DNA of 64,000 nt from Heliocidaris tuberculata (GCA_025618425.1 CM046832.1:53737993-53801992), one strand, 5' to 3'; counted from the stretch's first letter, positions 56,301-64,000 are shown. The notes: a model not told the origin generated them from the sequence alone. Numbers and translations: made by a program.

Positions 56301-58802
56301 GCTTTAGCTAAGCTACCAGTTGTGATGCTCCCATCATTCAAGGAATTCCAAGGTACCCATTTGCTACCTTGGTCAAGAGTGAAAACTGTTGATGGATGTC
56401 TTGTCAAAGCACATTTAGTGCTGAGACGTCATGTACATCGGGGTGAGAGTGACCATTGTGGAATTGATCTTTGCATAATCATTGGGCTGGGATTTGAACC
56501 CGCAACTTCATGACTGGAAGCCAAGAGGAGTGATGAAAATATCACATTGCCCTTACATAAGGAAACTTACTTTTACATTCCGACTAACAGAAAATGCTTC
56601 ACCTGTGTAGGATGAATAGTATTTCACTGGCTATATTGTGAAGAAATATATTAGCTTGCCAATCTAGATATCCACCACCTAGCACTACATTGAACCTATC
56701 TGTTCTGGAGATTCTGTTGTGTTCACTTGTCTTGTTCATTCTTCATGAATGTCCTGTTGCATTAGTAAAGTTTAACATCAATTCCCTTAACTACATAGGA
56801 AAGAGAAAGAGAAGTTGGAGAGAGAACTTCGGTCGGAGAGGACGAAACGTATGTCTCTAGAGGATCAACTGATAGAGTGCCAGAGAACACTCTACGGAGC
56901 GGAGAGAGAGATACAGCGCATCAAGTCTGCCAATGTTATGATCACGCTCAAGATGGATGAACTCAAAGGCAAATTGGCTGAAAATGGTAATTATTGGGCT
57001 CTTAGTTCATCATGTGTTACATGTACAAAATTATCAAATATTCAGATACCTTTCCTTTCTTAGAGTAAGTGTACTTGTATGTTATAGCATTGTGCTTTAA
57101 TTAGTATGTTGTTTGGTCCAGTACATTATTAAAAAAAAAATTATGACATTGAAGATGCAATGCATTAGAAAGGTGTAATGCATTAATGAGGTATGAGGTA
57201 TGTAAATAATGTACTATTCTCTGTAAGAGATGCTATGTACGGAAAAAATGTAAGTATTTTTACGTTCCCCCCCCCCCAAAAAAAAAAACAACCCCAAAAC
57301 ACACTTTCAAAGTTTGTTTTTTCATACACCAATGTTACGTCTTTTACTGCACCAAACTACGTGTCATATTTAAGAGACCAATACTCAGAAAGCCTTCTTT
57401 GCATGTATAGACTAAAGACATTAAAAACATCAAACGATCAGAATTATTACTGTGCTCTTATTTTTTTAAAGTCCTGTGAAAATGTTGAGTAAAGTTTATA
57501 GCAACTGTTATAAAGGGTTTCTATGTGAACAAAACCAGAGATGTTTCTTTCCTAGTGTCTCTCATATGAATTGCTGTCATGTTCATAACAATTTCAGATC
57601 ATCACAAATCCTTCAGGACACTCTGAAGACAAATTTCAGTATTTGTTTGATAATCTAATACCTGTTTTTATTATTGTTTCCAGGTATCATCGTAGACAAA
57701 GAAGTGAAAGGAGGTTACACTGAAAAGATTCCTATCCCTGAAAAATATAAGAAGAAAGACAAAGAACCAACGTTGGAGAAAACGGCTGCAGAGATTCCAG
57801 GTGATAATATCAACATCTTTCAAATTACTCCAATTGCATAGTAAGGGAAATATATTCTTTTCTAGTAAGTTGGCTCAAGTGAAGGCAGCAAAATGAGAAG
57901 CACTGGAGCAGTGAGGAAAATGAGACAGTTCATGGGAGGACTCGTTAATCCATGATATACCATATAGCAAAGGACACTTTAAATGACAATTTATCACTTG
58001 TGGCAATTTTACATTGTTCACAATCCATATAGGGCAATTTCTAATTTTAAGGATTGTCTGGTAACTTATGGTTGAGATTGTATAAACTTGGTTTCAATCT
58101 ATGAGTGAAACTTGACCCTGTAACTTCCTCAACCTTGGGGCTGAACATTTGAGCCGTAATTTTCACACTGTGGGAGCGCTGTAATATATTAGTGAAAGCT
58201 CTCATGCAAGAGGTCCTGGGTTTGATCCTTGCATGGTGCTTTACCCAAATTTGTCACTCTCAACCCAGGTGCATTAAACAGATGGTTAGGTAATAATAAC
58301 ACAGGGCCCTCAGGAAAAGGGGGGTTTATACTTATGAGACTGCCCTTTGTATTATCATCATTATACTATACTCACCCTACACTGCAGGAAAAATAAAAGG
58401 ATTGATTAAACAGAAACCTTCATTTTCACTTCATTAACAGGTTCAGCAAGTGTATCAGCAGCAGCAGTCAACCAGGACCAGAGAGAGCCTCTAACCGAGC
58501 AAGAACCCAACGTGTCTCCCTCAGACAGACCTCTCACAAAGGATGCAGGGGGATCAAAGAAGAAGACTGTGTCCATCATGGAGGACATTACCGTGGTGAA
58601 CGATGATGGCAGCCAGAGCAAGCGAAGCGTGACGGAGGACGAGGAGATGATGGAGTTGAAGAAGAAACAGAAGAAGGAAGGGATGATGAATGAGGATGGG
58701 AATGGGAATTGTTCTTCAAGGGGGAAGAGAGGTGGGAGGGTGGTCAGGAATGTGCCTCATATCCATGCTAAGGGTGAAAAGAATGAGTGTAAACAACAGT
58801 GA
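44236..58802 (+). CDS. SPDL1: Spindly, kinetochore dynein-dynactin adaptor (complete coding sequence, 11 exons)
   Basis: The coding sequence is the join of 44236-44397, 46314-46553, 48125-48256, 49807-49956, 52387-52485, 53949-54059, 54925-55065, 55568-55665, 56799-56986, 57684-57800 and 58441-58802: 1800 nt, 599 residues (human Spindly is 605). All junctions are GT-AG with matching phase. The protein is mostly coiled coil. The CC1 box AASFG (residues 24-28) contacts the dynein light intermediate chain. The Spindly motif DPNKKGNSLFAEVEDRR (about 250-266; LFAE at 258-261) contacts the dynactin pointed end. The C terminus CKQQ is a CAAX box, like CPQQ in human Spindly, which is farnesylated for RZZ/kinetochore binding. 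These roles are known for the family; activity here is inferred. Exons 8-10 match the later coiled coil (ITLKMDELKGKLAE); the tail is low complexity. A further in-frame upstream extension is possible but unnecessary. Confidence 0.95.
44566..46014. mobile_element. Foldback-type element in Spindly intron 1
   Basis: The left end TGGTCATGTGTCATGAACTGG pairs with the right end CCAACTCATGACAAACGACCA. The inner halves pair again around 45130 (TGAGGTTTTCACATTGT with ACAATGTGAAAACCTCA), and TTTTGTCAAAA…ACAAATTTGGTA words occur as direct repeats near 44640 and 45500. This makes a mixed inverted and direct repeat architecture without a transposase. The target duplication is unclear. Confidence 0.7.
46050..46313 (+). 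repeat. Long polypyrimidine (CT-rich) tract ending at the exon 2 acceptor
   Basis: About 240 nt of almost pure C/T (CTCTCTCC, TTCCCTC words) directly upstream of the exon 2 acceptor. It may act as an extended polypyrimidine tract for PTB/U2AF binding, or is simply an expanded microsatellite. Confidence 0.85.
46314..46553 (+). CDS. SPDL1: Spindly exon 2
   Basis: 80 codons, phase 0 to 0. The acceptor ttcaatag lies at the end of a ~240-nt pyrimidine tract; the donor is GAACAA|gtaact. The exon encodes heptad-patterned coiled coil (ELEQEKYSLQMQLANKESME and on). Codon usage is richer in GC than the introns. Confidence 0.95.
46681..47670. mobile_element. TA-flanked CAGTGCG element in Spindly intron 2
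   Basis: The ends CAGTGCATCCCAGAAAAAAG and the inverse CAGTGCGTCCCCCAAAAAAG are flanked by TA. It is a 990-bp uninterrupted relative of the 32572-35085 element, with the same four ~250-bp internal units in a two-left, two-right arrangement. Open frames on opposite strands (47015-46758 and 47064-47363) encode similar peptides only because of the inverted repeat. Confidence 0.85.
47821..47958. mobile_element. Small inverted-repeat MITE in Spindly intron 2
   Basis: TTTCATCCGAAAATGAAAAA at the left pairs with TTTTTCATTTTGGATGAAA at the right, 138 bp in total. Inner words (tatcatgatatgacc, atgatcgtatcaaaag) are AT-rich. No coding capacity. Confidence 0.65.
48125..48256 (+). CDS. SPDL1: Spindly exon 3
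   Basis: 44 codons, phase 0 to 0, acceptor ttattgcag, donor GAAAAG|gtaata. Coiled coil: VTNLEDALEDARSKANITIM, then a short polar stretch and STLQEDVISLSTEK. Confidence 0.93.
48290..48618. mobile_element. TTAA-type MITE in Spindly intron 3
   Basis: The ends CAAAGGAGAATTAACCC and the inverse AAAGGAGAAGTAAC, with TTAA on the right and TTCA (one change) on the left, place it with the elements at 24396 and 59830. Inner arms pair (TTAGATCACTAAT with ATTAGTGATCTCAA). Confidence 0.65.
48880..48988 (+). pseudogene. Decayed partial copy of Spindly exon 4 with its acceptor
   Basis: 48880-48988 matches 49766-49871 almost throughout: 40 bp of intron end with ctacag, then 66 bp of exon (reading MRLTSCVKYMGHELEQLRCN versus MQLTSRVKDMGHELEQLRFT). 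Past 48986 the copy is replaced by a MITE. If spliced in, the frame would end at a TAA within the MITE (NNQGPVS then stop), and no donor is present, so it is not a usable exon. Confidence 0.85.
48986..49127. mobile_element. 142-bp MITE inside the exon 4 copy
   Basis: The 29-bp inverted ends begin CAGGGCCCTGTTTCATAAAA on the left and CAGGGTCCCGTTTCATAAAA (inverse of the right end) and include a further AACTTGTTATC. No clean target duplication is left. It interrupts the decayed exon copy. Confidence 0.8.
49807..49956 (+). CDS. SPDL1: Spindly exon 4
   Basis: 50 codons, phase 0 to 0, acceptor gtgctacag, donor CTTCAG|gtaggt. A weaker GT lies 10 nt upstream (CTCCAG|gtcact). It reads MQLTSRVKDMGHELEQLRFT and on to YSRSLQ. 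It corresponds to the human region just before the Spindly motif (hydrophobic LxxQVDRL-type coiled coil). Confidence 0.94.
49996..51594. mobile_element. Non-autonomous hAT element in Spindly intron 4, 8-bp target duplication
   Basis: The ends are CAGGGATGTAGCTACGG and the inverse CAGTGTTGTAGCTAGAGC. CAAGTATA is directly repeated at 49988-49995 and 51595-51602. The diverged copy of the same intron at 49183-49196 is an unoccupied site (caaatata followed at once by tactgtcatgag). The body is 1.6 kb with GC-rich ends, a G run at 50912-50923 and no transposase frame. Confidence 0.9.
51633..51900 (-). repeat. (TTTGA)n tract with adjoining AT-rich repeat-like sequence
   Basis: Five to six TTTGA units at 51633-51660, followed by TTTATTCAGATTCCACATTT and AT-rich sequence. 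In the minus orientation this resembles a retroelement 3' end with a short tandem-repeat tail, like the LINE at 28033, but no coding remnant was found. The right boundary is arbitrary. Confidence 0.4.
52387..52485 (+). CDS. SPDL1: Spindly exon 5 (start of Spindly motif)
   Basis: 33 codons, phase 0 to 0, acceptor tattcag, donor GCAGAG|gtaagc. It ends STDPNKKGNSLFAE. The DPNxKGNSLFAEVEDRR block is the most conserved part of Spindly and is split here after LFAE by the intron. The phenylalanine falls at residue 259; the human equivalent is F258, known to be needed for kinetochore dynein recruitment. Confidence 0.97.
53949..54059 (+). CDS. SPDL1: Spindly exon 6 (end of Spindly motif)
   Basis: 37 codons, phase 0 to 0, acceptor ttttttgtag, donor CTAAAG|gtaagc. 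It starts VEDRRQAIEKKMISLQIHHD, matching VEDRR followed by coiled coil in vertebrate Spindly. Confidence 0.96.
54541..54850 (+). mobile_element. tRNA-derived SINE in Spindly intron 6
   Basis: GAGGTGTCATGGTCTAGTGG holds an A-box-like word (54551-54561) and GTTTGAGTCCC a B-box-like word (54596-54606). Downstream, ggcactaatgccc and ggcaagatgttaat match the inverse of the SINE at 55683-55978, so they are one family. It is not a tRNA gene: the acceptor stem does not close. Confidence 0.7.
54925..55065 (+). CDS. SPDL1: Spindly exon 7
   Basis: 47 codons, phase 0 to 0, acceptor tgtcgtgcag, donor CAACAG|gtatgt. It reads YQIAGLLQMDRGRVAADQVE and continues RLEQML to LQHQQ, matching the IATLLQMKGS region of human Spindly. 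The 3' half of this exon and the following intron start are repeated twice just downstream. Confidence 0.95.
55141..55400 (+). pseudogene. Two decayed tandem copies of Spindly exon 7 (3' half plus intron)
   Basis: Copy 2 (about 55141-55294) repeats the exon end, a GT donor (caacag|gtatgg) and intron sequence (gcattcacagga, then g-run, then acaatcattttgtgggg), but carries TGA and TAG in frame. Copy 3 (about 55295-55400) reads VEQLEQMLRQSGCEAQTLAR without a stop and lacks the donor. Neither has a recognisable acceptor, so neither should be spliced. The period is about 155 bp. Confidence 0.85.
55568..55665 (+). CDS. SPDL1: Spindly exon 8
   Basis: 32 codons plus two bases, acceptor gtcaatttccag, donor GCCAA|gtatgt. 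It reads MPAFSANQIEGTTVNMDLDG and then LKRFYQSKLEQA. The split codon AA+G encodes Lys. LKRFYQSKL resembles the human TYYTDLLQMKL segment. Confidence 0.9.
55683..55978 (-). mobile_element. tRNA-derived SINE in Spindly intron 8
   Basis: Read on the minus strand: GAGGTGTCGTGGTACAGTGG (A-box-like at 55968-55958), GGTTCGAATC (B box at 55924-55915), a ~180-bp tRNA-unrelated body, and a (TTA)n tail at 55704-55686. Intact box B and tail make this the best-preserved copy of the family in the window. Confidence 0.85.
56200..56535 (-). mobile_element. Diverged tRNA-derived SINE in Spindly intron 8
   Basis: On the minus strand GGTTCAAATC (56500-56491) is a B box, followed by gacaagacatc and an aaagccagggtagta segment matching the body of the 55683-55978 SINE. 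The A box is eroded and the boundaries are approximate. Confidence 0.6.
56799..56986 (+). CDS. SPDL1: Spindly exon 9
   Basis: One base, 62 codons, one base; acceptor aactacatag, donor AAATG|gtaatt. It encodes coiled coil ending SANVMITLKMDELKGKLAEN, which aligns with SENMKLRAKLDELKLKYE of human Spindly. Confidence 0.95.
57684..57800 (+). CDS. SPDL1: Spindly exon 10
   Basis: Two bases, 38 codons, one base; acceptor ttgtttccag, donor CCAG|gtgata. Lysine-rich linker after the coiled coil (KIPIPEKYKKKDKEP). It has no known domain, and the non-coiled tail of the protein begins here. Confidence 0.88.
58160..58370 (+). mobile_element. Diverged SINE-like element in Spindly intron 10
   Basis: GGTTTGATCC (58219-58228) resembles a B box in a tRNA-like context (AGGTCCTGGGTTTGATCCTT). 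The A box is poor. It probably belongs to a related tRNA-derived SINE family. Confidence 0.45.
58441..58802 (+). CDS. SPDL1: Spindly exon 11 (last, CKQQ prenylation box)
   Basis: Two bases, 119 codons and TGA; acceptor cattaacag. The tail is Ser/Glu/Lys-rich, with KKTVSIMEDITVVNDDG resembling the KSVSIYTPVVSL element of human Spindly, then acidic and basic stretches, ending GEKNECKQQ. A cysteine four residues from the end followed by a terminal Gln fits farnesyltransferase recognition. Confidence 0.93.
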
Positions 58803-58849
58803 TACTAATGATATTGGTTCAGCTGAACTGTCATACCTTGCAAATCACA

Positions 58850-59061
58850 TACTGTAAAACCAGAAACGTCTGCGACACAAAACTTTTTGCGAATATTAAA
58901 TGTCAGCCATTTTCACATCAAGAAAACTTTTGTGAAATACAAAATTTAGTGTTGTGTCAGTCGTAATTCAATTATTTGGCAGCTTCACACTTTCGCGATT
59001 CTGAACCTCTCATGAAATTCGTGAACATTAAATGCATGCGAAAGTTTCTGGTTTGCAGTAG
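58850..59061. mobile_element. MITE immediately 3' of the Spindly stop codon
   Basis: The left end TACTGTAAAACCAGAAACGT and the inverse of the right end TACTGCAAACCAGAAACTTT enclose about 210 bp rich in TTCGCG-type words. It begins 48 nt after the stop, so it most likely forms part of the 3' UTR. It resembles the 9645-10236 MITE in its CTGTAAAA ends. Confidence 0.75.
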
Positions 59062-59153
59062 GTTCTATGGCACTTTCTCTGGCATTCATTGCTAGATGGT
59101 CCATATTCTACTCCCACTGAATTCCTAATTTCAACCCTGGACCAAACACTTGT

Positions 59154-59203
59154 ACCTAACCCTAAACCTAACCTAAAACCCAATTGCAACCCTAACCCTA
59201 ACC
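59154..59203. repeat. Degenerate interstitial telomere-like repeat (CCCTAA)n
   Basis: About 50 bp of CCTAACCCTAAACCTAACC-type sequence, including two perfect CCCTAACCCTAA-like steps, equivalent to TTAGGG on the minus strand. Confidence 0.75.
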
Positions 59204-59802
59204 ATATGTATCTAATGAAATAAGGCCCAGTGCGCGTGCCCTGATGATTACACATTAACCACGAACGACTATAGATGACAGTCATAACAAGTTCTCTTGT
59301 ACTGGCTTAGATACTAGTCTTTATTCAAGTAACTCTGTAGACTGTGAAGTCTTCGTAGTACCATAATGTTATAAGAACACTGTGCCTGCTGACATCATAG
59401 GCAGACCAATTCTCAATTAAACATGGTAAACATGGTAAACCTTAAGTCGAACATAAGTTCTACACTTTCTTTCTTTCCATATAGTGTGTGCTTCCAGTCG
59501 AAGCCAGGGAAATAACTTTTATTATCTAGCCTTCGTTTCCAAGGTGACACAGCTTGCGATCGCATCGATAGTGCATATATTTGCAAGTATGGAATGCCAG
59601 CTTGGGTTCTGACAACTATGGAATGCTGTTACACCCAGACCTTATGTCGGTCATCCACATGTAGTGTACCCATTACCCTTTGATTCATTAATGTTTTTAT
59701 CCCTAATATGTGTTTCATTTGTAGGTTCATCATCAAATCTTTGCATACACTTTTCCAAGTATCTTTTTTACCCTTATTGGTGCATCAAAATTTTTGCTGC
59801 CA

Positions 59803-59808
59803 AATAAA
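59803..59808 (+). terminator. Candidate Spindly polyadenylation signal
   Basis: AATAAA about 1.0 kb after the stop codon, in AT-rich sequence. It is the first perfect hexamer found by eye downstream on the plus strand; variant signals (ATTAAA) occur earlier, so the true site is uncertain. Confidence 0.3.
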
Positions 59809-59829
59809 AATTACTCTGACCTGGTATAC

Positions 59830-60723
59830 TTAAAGGGGAATTAACCTCAAAATACAAATGTGCTAATATTCAAAGATGTTAATCTATTCCTTCTTGTTGT
59901 CCTACATAGTTTTGCATTAAAATATACAAGATGGGTATAAATTAAGATTTTCTCAGCAAAATTTAATGTCTGTTTAGCGATACCTGGGGGCTGCCATTTT
60001 CTTGATGTGTACATAAAGATATTTTTGATCCAAATGCAAAATTGTCTTTCTTCCCGATACAAAATTCCATTTGAGATTTAAAATATTTAACAGATATATA
60101 CATATATTCTAAAAACGAAAATGTGTTTTATATTTCTTTGAAAATTACTATTTTACTAAATAGAAATCTATTTTCTTGATACTATGACGTACGCAAATTA
60201 ATTCAAATTTATGGATGATAACTCTCTCGAGCATCAGTAGTGACTAACTATGCATTCACCTGCTTTGAGATAATGGACTTCAATAGTCAGAATGCGCGTT
60301 GTATAAATCATGTTCTGCTCTGCCAGGAAAGCCCAAGAAATCAATTTCTATTTAGCAAACTAGAGAATTTAAGAAGAAATCTATAAATTTCAAATTTTAG
60401 AATATATGTATAAACCTCTTATATATTTTCCATCATATTTGGGGATTTTTTGTAATGAAGAGATCAAGAGAAGCACTTTAGCTCTAGGATTAAAAATATG
60501 TTCCTGACTGGAACAGTTTCTAATGGTTCATGTACAACTCCATATCATCAAGAAAATGGCATCCCCCATGTAAAGTGTTAGCAGATGATACCGTGTGCTA
60601 GAATGTCCTGATTTAAACCCTTTTCTAATATTTTATTTCTAAAGTGATAAAGGCCAATGATTAAGAATACATTACACCTTTGAACATAAGTACATTTATA
60701 TTGTGGAGTTAATTCTCCTTTAA
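59830..60723. mobile_element. TTAA-flanked MITE with long inverted repeats
   Basis: TTAA lies at both ends (59830-59833 and 60720-60723), with ends AAAGGGGAATTAACCTC and the inverse AAAGGAGAATTAACTCC. Arms pair internally (GGGGGCTGCCATTTTCTTGA with TCAAGAAAATGGCATCCCCC). Same end type as the 24396 and 48290 elements. Confidence 0.8.
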
Positions 60724-60770
60724 AAACCAAAGCTGCCACACTTTTTTAAAACATATTAATGAGCATGATA

Positions 60771-60948
60771 CAGTGGAAACTTGGTATAAAGAGCTCTGAT
60801 ATAACAAGATTCCTGATATAACAAGGTAATTTTGCTGGTTCCAAGTCTTTATGTTCTTTTGTTTTTTGACCTTGATAATAAGGAAACTCCTGGTATAACA
60901 AGGTAATTTTCATGGTCCCAAGGACCTCGTTATAATGAGTTTCCACTG
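60771..60948. mobile_element. 178-bp TA-flanked MITE
   Basis: The ends CAGTGGAAACTTGGTATAA and the inverse CAGTGGAAACTCATTATAA are flanked by TA. Internally (GATATAACAAG)-like words repeat. Mariner/Tc1-like ends. Confidence 0.75.
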
Positions 60949-61461
60949 TAAAACATATACATGTATTATATGCAGTGAGAAATATGTTGCCAAGAAATAT
61001 TTGGAGACCCTGGGGTGTTCACCCTTTGTTCTCTACGAATAAGAACAAAAAAAATCGGAAAAGTGTTTCCCCGGGAATGGTGCAGAAATTCTATTACTTT
61101 TTTTTTTTTTCATGACCAATAAAAAAAGAAATAAAATGGTCGGCATTGTTCCTAGGTCAAAATTGCTTTTCCAAAGTGTGTTCCCATGCAACTGGCTTGT
61201 TCCTATTCACCCTGGTTTACAGTATTCCAAGGTTAAGCACTTTTATCAAAATGAGTTAATTATTTGGCAACCAGGAGATTTCATTGAGATTTACCTCAAA
61301 AGTAATAAAATTTATCTTCATTTTGTATGAAACCAACTTATGAAACCAACTTCACAGACCTTTAGAATTATATCTTTCTATGCAACTAATATTCCCCCCC
61401 CCCAAAAGGGACATAAGTGCGCCTTATTTAGTAATAAGGGTACTGGTATTAATTACAAAGT

Positions 61462-61570
61462 ATAGTGGAACCTCATAACAAACTCCTTGGGACAAAATAA
61501 ATTACTTTGTTTTATCAGGGTTTCATATTATATTGTTATGATGAGATTTATTGTAGTGAGGTTCCATTGT
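61462..61570. mobile_element. Short MITE with AGTGGAACCTC ends
   Basis: TATAGTGGAACCTCATAACA on the left pairs with the inverse TACAATGGAACCTCACTACA of the right end. It resembles the neighbouring 60771-60948 element and is probably a distant relative. Confidence 0.6.
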
Positions 61571-64000
61571 ACATGTATTTGAAACCTTTCAAAAATTTAA
61601 CACCATGTATATATCACTGAATACTGTAAAATCATAATCATTGTACATGTATAGAATTTTGATAACGAGAATGAATTATATTTATTAATGAATAAAACAG
61701 TTACAATGTACTTTCTTTTGTGGAGAATTTTAGAAATTTTACCTCTCAATTTTACTTCTCCTTTTCTTGCTCTATTGCTTGTTCTCTCTCTCTCTCTCTC
61801 TCTCTTTCTATTTTAATTATCTGTGCATGCACACTTTTTTGGTGAGCTTTTATGGAAGATAACGTACTGACACTTTCAGCAGATGTTTGAGTGGATGATT
61901 GTGCAGTTATAGATTGGCATGCATGTGTATATTTATTTAAAGGGGTGAGGTGGGGGTAGGCCGGGACTTAATTTCAGTTGTGTTCTGTTGTATTCAACTA
62001 GAAAACACTCAATTCATCCAATGGCTGTTCGTTTGCAAGTCCGTGCATATTACATGCAAATACAAAAATGGCATGATGCCATGATGGAACATGTAATGTG
62101 TAAAAATTAAACATACTAAAACAAATATAAAAAATTAACTACAGAAATGGTAAGAAAAAAAAAAAAACATATCCAGACCCTACCCATTGATTATCCCCAC
62201 CCTGTGGACAGCTATTTCAGGACAAATTGTAGAAAAAGTTCTCACTAATAATTACCCCCCCCCCCCCCCTTGACAACTATCCGCTTAGAAAGAGTACCGT
62301 CCTGAAGTGATTATCCCTCGTGTCACAAGTGATATTACCCTCTGTTGGTGGGGGGGGGGGGGGGGGGTGTAATAATCCTAGGGGATGGTTGTACCAGGGG
62401 GTAGTTGATCGGGGGGGGGGGTAATTTTCCTAGAATCAAACAGATAATAATAGAAAATTTGTTGAAGATTGTATTAGATTGCACGAGATGGGTCTTGTTA
62501 GAATCTTGAAGTGACATGATAGAGGTAGAGAGAGAAGAAGAGGAGGGTTTCATAATCATAGCAGGAGAGAGCGACGGAATCTGCTACATATAACATGAAC
62601 TAAATATAACGTGCACTAAATTGTGTAAAATCTGATTGTCAACTCTTAAAATAGAGAGAGAGAGAGGGGGGGGGGGGTTTAGTAGTTTGAAATTACGGGA
62701 TGATTATATTCTACCTTCACAATGCACAATGAACACCCCGACCCCCTCGCCCCCACCAGCTTCTCTTCCCTACCTCCATTCCCCAGCCCCATGATGGTTC
62801 GGCACATATCGTGTGGCTCCGTCACGCACTCTTTGTGAGGTCTGTACACCAGACAGGGTTAAGACTTGATGTCAAGTACATCTGTCTCCGGGCAAACATT
62901 AGTGACTACTTGATTGCAACTAGAGTAGTCAGAATGGAGATGATGGGCATAAACACAAGTCCCAATCCCTGGTAAAATGGGTGGTTTTTAAAGGCATGCA
63001 ACAGCCGGGCCAATCAGGTTGAAAATATTTTGTGTAAAACGTTTCTTAGAGTTGTATTACTAACCATAAACAGTCTTCTGAAAAGTGGTTCCGAAAAAGA
63101 GTAGTGTAAGTGAATATCTGATTGTTTGCCCATGAATCATATTCTCAATACATTTGATCTCCGAATTGAAAATTTAAGAATAATCGGAAATATTATTCAA
63201 GACAGTTTCAAATGTATGAACTAGACCGTTCCTAAATTTCAAGTTGTGAACTATGAAAAATAAGAATGAGGAATATGAAGTGAAAGTCCCATTTTATTTA
63301 CATTTTGCTTGCCGGTACAGGATTAATTGCATTTTAAAAATATGTTTGGCAAGGTCATGCGTATACAAAAAATATTTTTGCATATTTCAAACTTTTCATA
63401 ATTATTTCCTGTAAAACTTTGAAAAGGTGTGTAGGCTACATGGTAATTGCTAAGGTATTAATGTCAGTTTTGTCAGCAGCAATTTTACTATTTTTATTTG
63501 TTTTCTTCTCTCTTCTCTTTTTTTTTTCTCTCTCTCTCTTCCTTTCTAGTTCTTTCTATCTTTCATTAACTCTGTTTTCCCTTCTCGCTTTTCCATTTTC
63601 TCAGCCTTCATCAACCTCTTTGTACATTTACATAATTTGATGCATGGTCGGGTCATTTCAAAAGTTGAAGCGGGATCTATGAAATATCTCCTGTCCGTAA
63701 ATATCAAATCATCGACCCCGCCACAATTGACAATCCCCTTATTTGAAGAGCGAAGATGAGCTGGATCGAAAATGAGCTCATGCGGGTGGTCGAGATCTAA
63801 ATAAAGATCCGTCATTAGAATAAAACTTAATTCGAAAAAAAAAGATTTATAATCTTCCCCTCCTCTGATTTACGCCCATGCAGGCGCTAATTTGATATAT
63901 GAGTGACAGCATATTTGACCACGTGACATGACCTCAGTTGACCCCCTTATTTTGAGAGTGACAAGGTCCCTGCATTATCTTTCACTGAATAATTTGTGAG
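61571..64000. other. Gene-free right edge
   Basis: AT-rich sequence with a TC tract (61778-61807), A-run (62153-62167), C run (62257-62271), G runs (62350-62367, 62410-62421, 62667-62678), short GA tract (62651-62666) and a T/C-rich stretch (63500-63600). No gene, RNA or transposon end could be supported. Confidence 0.55.

Overview
The window is metazoan genomic DNA: AT-rich, with long introns, GT-AG splicing, many microsatellites and dense short DNA transposons. The repeat mix (CAGTGCG-type and TTAA-type MITEs, hAT elements, tRNA-derived SINEs, many TACATGTA words, degenerate TTAGGG-type repeats) and divergent but colinear matches to vertebrate-type genes suggest a marine invertebrate deuterostome. 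An echinoderm such as a sea urchin is most likely, but the species is not proven. Only two protein-coding genes can be supported. Nearly all other open frames are shadows of repeats.

Left third (1-27.2 kb), minus strand: a gene for an AT-hook plus HMG-box protein. Five phase-compatible coding exons lie at 27168-27150, 15903-15838, 2694-2536, 2407-2205 and 197-87. The gene runs off the left edge. Its two 5' introns are 11.2 and 13.1 kb and hold GA/CT microsatellites, a 592-bp MITE, an hAT element with a perfect 8-bp target duplication (23478-24312) and a TTAA-flanked MITE (24396-24991).

Middle (27.2-44.2 kb): intergenic mobile-element landscape. It has a decayed non-LTR retrotransposon 3' end (28033-29148) with a 300-bp trinucleotide tract, a 106-bp palindrome, a 0.9-kb CGAAT/ATTCG-rich block, a TA-flanked inverted-repeat element (32572-35085) that carries a nested 1.5-kb giant palindrome, a 1.9-kb element with GACGTC arrays at both ends (35276-37184), a second TA-flanked element with ~245-bp inverted repeats and tandem hairpins (38962-40304), and a 34-bp perfect inverted repeat near 42.5 kb.

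Right (44.2-58.8 kb), plus strand: a complete coding region for Spindly (SPDL1/CCDC99 family), the dynein-dynactin adaptor of kinetochores. Eleven coding exons join in frame to 599 codons. The CC1 box, the Spindly motif and a C-terminal CKQQ prenylation signal are all present. Its introns are full of transposons and SINEs, and two exons have decayed partial copies nearby: exon 4 once, exon 7 twice. From 58.8 kb to the end there is no gene, only MITEs, G-tracts and simple repeats.

The two genes are unrelated in function as far as the sequence shows. No RNA gene, operon, CRISPR array or virus was seen.
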